A stretch of 64,000 nucleotides of DNA from contig NZ_LT629696.1 in the NCBI RefSeq assembly GCF_900100265.1, positions 2,976,001-3,040,000 on the forward strand, read 5' to 3'. Each line of letters starts with the position of its first letter. Positions within the stretch are counted from its first letter, which is position 1. The position numbers and the translations under genes were made by a program. Shown here piece after piece: positions 59,492 through 64,000 of the stretch. The notes below the pieces were generated by a model, which was given only the letters and a program-made list of their open reading frames with translations, did not search any database and had not been told where the DNA came from. Source of the DNA: Leifsonia sp. 466MF. Its GTDB lineage: Bacteria > Actinomycetota > Actinomycetes > Actinomycetales > Microbacteriaceae.

Positions 59492-61378
59492 CTACTCCTC
59501 GAGGACTGCGCTCTCGGTCTGCTCGCGGTACAGGCGCGAGTAGACGCCGCCGAGCTCCAGCAGTTCGCGGTGCGTCCCGCGTTCGACGACCTGCCCGTGG
59601 TCGATCACGAAGATCACGTCCGCCGAGACGATGGTCGACAGCCGGTGCGCGATGGCGATGGTGGTGCGGCCGCTGGATGCGGTGTCGAGCGCCTGCTGCA
59701 CGACCCGTTCCGAGATGGTGTCGAGGGCGCTCGTCGCCTCGTCGAGGATGAGCACCTCCGGGTCCTTCAGCAGCACGCGGGCGATGGCGATCCGCTGCTT
59801 CTCGCCGCCGGAGAGCCGGTAGCCGCGCTCCCCCACGATCGTCGCGTAGCCGTCCGGGAAGCGCGCGATCGTGTCGTGGATGTTGGCACGCTTGGCCGCG
59901 TCCTCCAACTGTTCCTGCGTCGCGTCCGGCCGGGCGTAGCGCAGGTTCTCGGCGATGGTGGCGTGGAACAGGTAGGTCTCCTGGCTGACCACCCCGATGT
60001 GCGAGACCAGCGAGTCCTGCTGGAGGTCGCGCACGTCCGTCTCGCCGAAGAGGATCGAGCCGCTCGTCGCGTCGTAGAACCGCGGGATGAGGTAGGAGAC
60101 GGTGGTCTTGCCCGCGCCGCTCGGCCCGACGAACGCAGCGAACTCCCCGGGCTCGATGACGAACGACACGTCGTCGAGGGTGTTGCGCTCCCCGTCGCGG
60201 GCATCCGGGTAGCGGAACACGACGTGGTCGAACTCGATCCTCCCGAGGTCGTCGGACGGATCCACCGGAACGGCATCCGGACGGTCGGCGATCGCCGGCT
60301 TGAGGTCGAGGTACTCGAAGATGCGGGCGAACAGCGCACCCGAGGTCTGCAGGTCGAGCGCCACCCGCATCAGCGCGAGCAGCGGGAACAGCAGTCGCGC
60401 CTGCACGGTGGTGAAAGCGACGATCGTTCCGGCCGAGATGTCCGTCGCACCGCCCACGATCAGCCACCCGGACACCAGGTACACGATGGCGGGGATCGAC
60501 GACAGGAAGATGTTGACCATCGCGAAGAACCACTGGCCGCTCATCGCCTGCGACACCTGGAGTCGGATCTGGTTCTCGTTCTCGGCGGAGTAACGGCCGA
60601 CCTCGGTGGTCTGGCGGTTGAAGCTCTTCGACAGCAGGATGCCGCTGACGCTCAGCGTCTCCTGCGTGATCGCCGTCATGTCCGACAGCGACTCCTGCGT
60701 CTTGGTCGCGATGCGTGCACGCACCTGGCCGACCCGGCGCTGCGCGATCACGAGGATCGGCATGAGCACCACGGCGACGATGGTCAGCTGCCAGTTGAGC
60801 AGCAGCATCGCGACGAGCGCGGCGATGACCGTCACGGTGTTGCCGAGGATGCTCGAGATCGTGTTGGTGAGGACGCTGGCGACCCCGCCGACATCGTTCT
60901 GGAGCCGCGACTGGATGATGCCCGTCTTGGTGTGCGTGAAGAAGCTGAGCTCCATCGACTGCAGATGCGAGAACAGCCGGACGCGCAGCGCCCCCATCAC
61001 CTTGTTGCCGACCGACGCCGTGAGGTAGGTCTGCCAGACGCCCAGCAGCGCCGACGCGATGTACACGATGAGCATGAACACGACGATCTCGACGAGCACC
61101 GGGATGTTCGGGCCGCCGGGCGGGAACAGCCCGTCGTCGAACGCCCGCTCGGTGAGCAGCGGCGGCACCACCGATAGCGCTGCACCGATCAGCACGAGCA
61201 CCATCGTGAACACGATCGCCATGCGGTGAGCCGAGAAGAGCGAGACGATCCGGCGGAACAGGTGCGGGATCTTCGGCGCCTCGGCGTTGATGGCCCGCTG
61301 AGCCTCCGCGTCGCCGCCGCTGACGCGCCCGCGACCGCCGCCGCCTCCGGCCGCAGCCATGCCGCGCATCCCGCTCAT
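59492..61378 (-). CDS. ABC exporter, fused membrane and ATPase domains
   Basis: A 628-residue half-transporter that would dimerise. It has a Gly-rich N-terminus, then a six-helix ABC membrane domain (about 55-345) starting FTMVLVLIGAALSVVPPLL. The ATPase domain has Walker A GPSGAGKTT, signature LSGGEKQRIAIARVLL, Walker B VLILDEATSALD and switch His in AIAHRLSTI. Lipids or drugs are the usual substrates of this MsbA/LmrA-like class. TACGCT six nt before ATG 61378 suggests a leaderless transcript. It is divergent from the sugar importer. Confidence 0.9.
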   Translation of the reverse strand: MSGMRGMAAAGGGGGRGRVSGGDAEAQRAINAEAPKIPHLFRRIVSLFSAHRMAIVFTMVLVLIGAALSVVPPLLTERAFDDGLFPPGGPNIPVLVEIVVFMLIVYIASALLGVWQTYLTASVGNKVMGALRVRLFSHLQSMELSFFTHTKTGIIQSRLQNDVGGVASVLTNTISSILGNTVTVIAALVAMLLLNWQLTIVAVVLMPILVIAQRRVGQVRARIATKTQESLSDMTAITQETLSVSGILLSKSFNRQTTEVGRYSAENENQIRLQVSQAMSGQWFFAMVNIFLSSIPAIVYLVSGWLIVGGATDISAGTIVAFTTVQARLLFPLLALMRVALDLQTSGALFARIFEYLDLKPAIADRPDAVPVDPSDDLGRIEFDHVVFRYPDARDGERNTLDDVSFVIEPGEFAAFVGPSGAGKTTVSYLIPRFYDATSGSILFGETDVRDLQQDSLVSHIGVVSQETYLFHATIAENLRYARPDATQEQLEDAAKRANIHDTIARFPDGYATIVGERGYRLSGGEKQRIAIARVLLKDPEVLILDEATSALDTISERVVQQALDTASSGRTTIAIAHRLSTIVSADVIFVIDHGQVVERGTHRELLELGGVYSRLYREQTESAVLEE

Positions 61379-61384
61379 GGTCTC

Positions 61385-61390
61385 AGCGTA
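61385..61390 (-). promoter_or_regulatory. -10 box of a leaderless ABC exporter transcript
   Basis: TACGCT on the minus strand, six nt before ATG 61378. Confidence 0.5.
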
Positions 61391-61426
61391 ACCCCCGCCG
61401 GCGACCCGTCCGGCGTGACGCAACCG

Positions 61427-61481
61427 TGATGCAAGCGCTTGACGTAAACGCTTGCATCACGCGAGAGCGTGGGGGTACGGT
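61427..61481 (+). promoter_or_regulatory. Double LacI-type operator and promoter of the sugar importer
   Basis: TGATGCAAGCG (61427-61437) and CGCTTGCATCA (61449-61459) are perfect 11-bp inverted arms. Each contains a LacI-type half, giving two AAGCGCTTG/AAACGCTTG sites. TTGCAT (61452-61457) and TACGGT (61476-61481) are 18 nt apart and could be the -35 and -10 boxes, with the -35 inside the operator. Confidence 0.65.
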
Positions 61482-61532
61482 GATCGGCGGGCGCACACCT
61501 GTGCCCGCACCAAGAGCTCAACGAGGAGTGAA

Positions 61533-62816
61533 ATGAAAGCAGCACGTCTCTCCGTGATCGCCGGGGTGGCCCTCGCAGGCCTCGCGCTGGCAGGATGCAC
61601 CGGTGGCGGCGGTTCGGGAAGCGGTGGCGGCGACGCCAACTCGAATCTCGACAGCAAGGGTCCCATCACCTACGTGCAGGGCAAGGACAACTCCAATGTG
61701 GTCCGCCCGCTGATCGAGAAGTGGAACAAGGCCCACCCGGACGAGAAGGTCACCTTCAAGGAGCAGACCGACCAGGCGGACCAGCAGCACGACGACCTCG
61801 TGCAGCACTTCCAGGCCAAGGACACCAACTACGACGTCGTCGACGTGGACGTGGTGTGGACGGGTGAGTTCGCCGCGAAGGGCTGGCTCCAGCCGCTGAC
61901 CGGCAAGTTCAAGATGGACAACTCGGCCCTCCTGGAGCCGACGGTGAAGTCGGGAACGTACAACGGCACCCAGTACGCGGCGCCGCAGACCTCTGACGGC
62001 GGCATCCTGTACTACCGCAAGGACCTCGTCCCGGAGCCCCCGAAGACGTGGGACGACATGCTCAAGGACTGTGACATCGCCAAGGCGAAGGGCATCGGCT
62101 GCTACGCCGGTCAGTTCGCCCAGTACGAGGGCCTCACGGTGAACGTCGCCGAGGCGATCAACACCAACGGCGGCACGATCGTCGGTGAGGACGGCAAGAA
62201 GGTCACCGTCGACAGCGACGAGGCGAAGGCGGGTCTGACCCGACTGGTGGACGGCTTCAAGAACGGGCAGATCCCGGCCGAAGCCATCACCTACCAGGAG
62301 GAGCAGGGCCGGCAGGCGTTCGAGGCCGGCAAGCTGATGTTCCTGCGCAACTGGCCGTACGTGTACAACCTGGCCAAGACCGACGGCTCCTCGACGGTGA
62401 AGGACACCTTCGGCATCGCGCCGCTCCCGGGCATCAGCGCGGACAAGCCGGGCGTCTCCAGCCTCGGTGGCCACAACGCCGCGATCAGCGTGTACTCCAA
62501 GCACAAGGCGACCGCCTTCGAGTTCCTGAAGTTCCTGCAGAGCGAAGAGACGCAGAAGTTCTTCGTGACCCAGGGCTCTCTGGCACCGGTCGTGTCCTCG
62601 CTGTACGACGACGCGGCGCTGAACAGCCAGCTGCCGTACCTGTCGACGCTGAAGACCTCGATCGAGAACGCGGTCCCGCGTCCGGTGTCTCCGTTCTATC
62701 CGGCCATCACCAAGGCCGTGCAGGACAACGCGTACGCCGCCCTCAAGGGCGACAAGACGGTCGACGAAGCCCTGAAGGACATGGCATCGGCGATCAACAC
62801 CGCCAGCGCCGGCTGA
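61533..62816 (+). CDS. ABC sugar transporter, substrate-binding lipoprotein (family 1)
   Basis: A 427-residue lipoprotein of the maltose/trehalose-type family-1 binders. The signal peptide ends in lipobox ALAGC at about residue 22, followed by a Gly/Ser linker. TWDDMLKDCDIAKAKGIG and GRQAFEAGKLMFLRNWPYVYN are typical of trehalose/maltose and related disaccharide binders (ThuE/LpqY-like). ATG 61533 has GAGGAG four nt upstream. A strong hairpin and two permease genes follow. The upstream LacI-type operators suggest sugar-inducible expression. Confidence 0.9.
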   Translation: MKAARLSVIAGVALAGLALAGCTGGGGSGSGGGDANSNLDSKGPITYVQGKDNSNVVRPLIEKWNKAHPDEKVTFKEQTDQADQQHDDLVQHFQAKDTNYDVVDVDVVWTGEFAAKGWLQPLTGKFKMDNSALLEPTVKSGTYNGTQYAAPQTSDGGILYYRKDLVPEPPKTWDDMLKDCDIAKAKGIGCYAGQFAQYEGLTVNVAEAINTNGGTIVGEDGKKVTVDSDEAKAGLTRLVDGFKNGQIPAEAITYQEEQGRQAFEAGKLMFLRNWPYVYNLAKTDGSSTVKDTFGIAPLPGISADKPGVSSLGGHNAAISVYSKHKATAFEFLKFLQSEETQKFFVTQGSLAPVVSSLYDDAALNSQLPYLSTLKTSIENAVPRPVSPFYPAITKAVQDNAYAALKGDKTVDEALKDMASAINTASAG

Positions 62817-62835
62817 TCCCGGCCTGAAACGGTTG

Positions 62836-62865
62836 CCGGGCGGCGGGACCTCTCCCGCCGCCCGG
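62836..62865 (+). terminator. Perfect 13-bp hairpin after the substrate-binding protein
   Basis: Arms 62836-62848 and 62853-62865 pair perfectly over 13 bp with a CCTC tetraloop, between the binding-protein and permease genes. It fits the pattern seen after the binding-protein genes at 5521, 23618 and 32719. Confidence 0.7.
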
Positions 62866-62899
62866 CCCCTCTCCTTCCGACAAGCATCCGGAGGCACAC

Positions 62900-63943
62900 A
62901 TGTCAACGTCGAACGTCGTCGCCCCCTCATCCACCAGTACCGGTAAGAACGGCAAGCCGCCGATCCGCGCCGGCGCGAAGCGGCAGCGTGCCCAGCAGAG
63001 TCGCTGGGCCTTCTACCTGATCATCCCCACCCTGGTCCTGCTCGCGGTCGTGATCGGCTACCCGGTCGTCTCGGCGATCGTGATGTCCTTCCAGAAGGAC
63101 GCGGGTCTCGACCCGGCGACCGGCCTGTTCGTGCAGGGCGGGTTCGCCGGTTTCCAGAACTACGCCCACTGGCTGCTCCAGCAGTGTCAGGGCCCCAACG
63201 GCACCACGATCTCCTGCCCGCCCGGCAACCTCGGCTCCAGCTTCTGGAGCGCCGTGTTCGTCACCTTCTTCTTCACGGTGACGACCGTCATCCTCGAGAC
63301 CGGCCTGGGCCTCTGGTTCGCGCTGATCATGAACCGCGCGTTCCGCGGCCGCGGCCTCGTCCGTGCGGCGATCCTGATCCCGTGGGCGATCCCCACCGCG
63401 GTCACCGCGAAGCTGTGGTTCTTCATCTTTTCGGTCGCCGGTGTCGCCAACGCGGTCCTCGGCGCCCACATCCTGTGGACGTCGGATGAGTGGGCGTCCC
63501 GGTTCGCGGTCATCATCGCCGACACCTGGAAGACCACGCCGTTCATGGCGCTGCTGATCCTGGCCGGTCTGCAGATCATCCCGGAGGAGGTCTACGAGGC
63601 CGCGAAGGTCGACGGCGCGACCACCTGGCAGCGCTTCTGGCGCGTGACCATGCCGCTGCTGAAGCCGGCACTCATGGTCGCGATCCTGTTCCGTGTGCTC
63701 GACGCCCTCCGCATCTACGACCTGCCGCAGATCCTCACCGGCGGTGGAGGTGGTACAGGCCATGCCACGACCACGTTGTCCATCCTGGTGGTCGATCAGA
63801 TCAGGCAGGGCTTCAACAGCGCGGCCGCCCTGTCCACCATCACGTTCATCATCATCTTCCTGATCGCCTTCATCTTCGTCCGGCTCCTCGGGACGAACGT
63901 CGTGCGAACGCAGGAGGACCAGCAGAAGGGGGCGAAGCGATGA
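62900..63943 (+). CDS. ABC sugar transporter permease, MalF-like
   Basis: A 347-residue permease with about six helices. It has a long hydrophilic N-terminus, then WAFYLIIPTLVLLAVVIGYP and the ATPase-contact loop YEAAKVDGATTWQRFWRVTMP (spanning about residues 232-252). A periplasmic loop with two Cys (around 95-110) is unusual and may form a disulfide. ATG 62900 has GGAGG seven nt upstream. Its stop overlaps the next permease start by 4 bp. Confidence 0.88.
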   Translation: MSTSNVVAPSSTSTGKNGKPPIRAGAKRQRAQQSRWAFYLIIPTLVLLAVVIGYPVVSAIVMSFQKDAGLDPATGLFVQGGFAGFQNYAHWLLQQCQGPNGTTISCPPGNLGSSFWSAVFVTFFFTVTTVILETGLGLWFALIMNRAFRGRGLVRAAILIPWAIPTAVTAKLWFFIFSVAGVANAVLGAHILWTSDEWASRFAVIIADTWKTTPFMALLILAGLQIIPEEVYEAAKVDGATTWQRFWRVTMPLLKPALMVAILFRVLDALRIYDLPQILTGGGGGTGHATTTLSILVVDQIRQGFNSAAALSTITFIIIFLIAFIFVRLLGTNVVRTQEDQQKGAKR

Positions 63944-64000
63944 CCGCCGTCGCCGGCCAGGCAGCAGCGACCGCCGAGGCGGGAGCTCTCCCTCGTACCC
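63940..64000 (+). CDS. ABC sugar transporter permease, MalG-like, start only
   Basis: Only the first 20 codons are in the window, beginning MTAVAGQAAATAEAG. The assignment rests on the ATGA overlap with the MalF-like gene and the standard gene order of such importers; no diagnostic motif is visible yet. Confidence 0.6.
   Translation, partial: MTAVAGQAAATAEAGALPRT

Noticed and set aside
1..64000. Prophage, integrative element or insertion sequence
   Set aside because: No integrase, transposase, terminal repeats or composition break was seen; gene style is uniform across the window.

Overview
The window is high-GC DNA with actinobacterial features: many GTG starts, chains of 4-bp ATGA/GTGA gene overlaps, -10 boxes 6-7 nt in front of start codons (leaderless mRNAs), sugar ABC importers without their own ATPase gene, and many LacI and GntR regulators. 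Gene content and style fit a soil or plant-associated Microbacteriaceae (Leifsonia-like), but no rRNA or marker gene is present to prove this. I see no tRNA, rRNA, CRISPR array, insertion sequence or prophage.

Layout. (1) 1-10.9 kb is a sugar or sugar-acid locus: a partial Gfo/Idh/MocA oxidoreductase, an MFS carrier, a ThuA-like protein, a 2-hydroxyacid dehydrogenase, an aldehyde dehydrogenase, a family-1 ABC importer and two tandem LacI regulators. (2) 10.9-14.4 kb holds an HxlR regulator divergent from a DHA2 exporter and a ketopantoate-reductase-like gene. (3) 13.9-40.4 kb is the most unusual part. A minus-strand operon (23451 to 13874) carries Gfo, GntR, copper amine oxidase, TIM-barrel isomerase, Gfo, SIS, a BadF-type sugar kinase, ALDH and a membrane protein. 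Divergent from it is a complete peptide-type (SBP family 5) importer (23618-29129). A second minus-strand operon (40397 to 29393) carries Gfo, ThuA, a second family-5 importer with a fused permease-ATPase, another ThuA, a TIM barrel, an epimerase and a second GntR. (4) 40.6-44.8 kb holds an MDR dehydrogenase, an APC amine/amino-acid permease and a cytoplasmic GH9 glycosidase. (5) 44.9-61.4 kb is mostly housekeeping: MFS, LacI, APC, a CPA1 antiporter, small proteins, a YbdK-type ligase, cystathionine gamma- and beta-synthases, MntR/MntH and an ABC exporter. (6) 61.5-64 kb is the start of another family-1 sugar importer.

How the genes may work together. Region 3 plus the GH9 gene reads as a catabolic programme for a glycoside or amino-sugar conjugate: import by peptide-type transporters, hydrolysis by intracellular GH9 or redox-assisted cleavage by Gfo/TIM-barrel/ThuA enzymes, phosphorylation and isomerisation or deamination by the BadF kinase and SIS protein, and disposal of a primary amine by the copper amine oxidase and ALDH. 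The substrate cannot be read from sequence.

Regulation shows in the DNA. A 15-bp-period GGGAATGCGCA repeat over a consensus promoter at 2898-2955 recurs in front of the LacI gene at 10869. A GGTAAGCGCTTTCC-type operator lies before the partial Gfo gene, between the MFS and ThuA genes, and at the APC promoter (41642). TGGTAT motifs mark the second large operon and GH9. A TGGTCTAT/ATAGACCA inverted repeat lies between the divergent family-5 operons. A DtxR/MntR-like box precedes mntH. GC-rich hairpins follow nearly every substrate-binding-protein gene.
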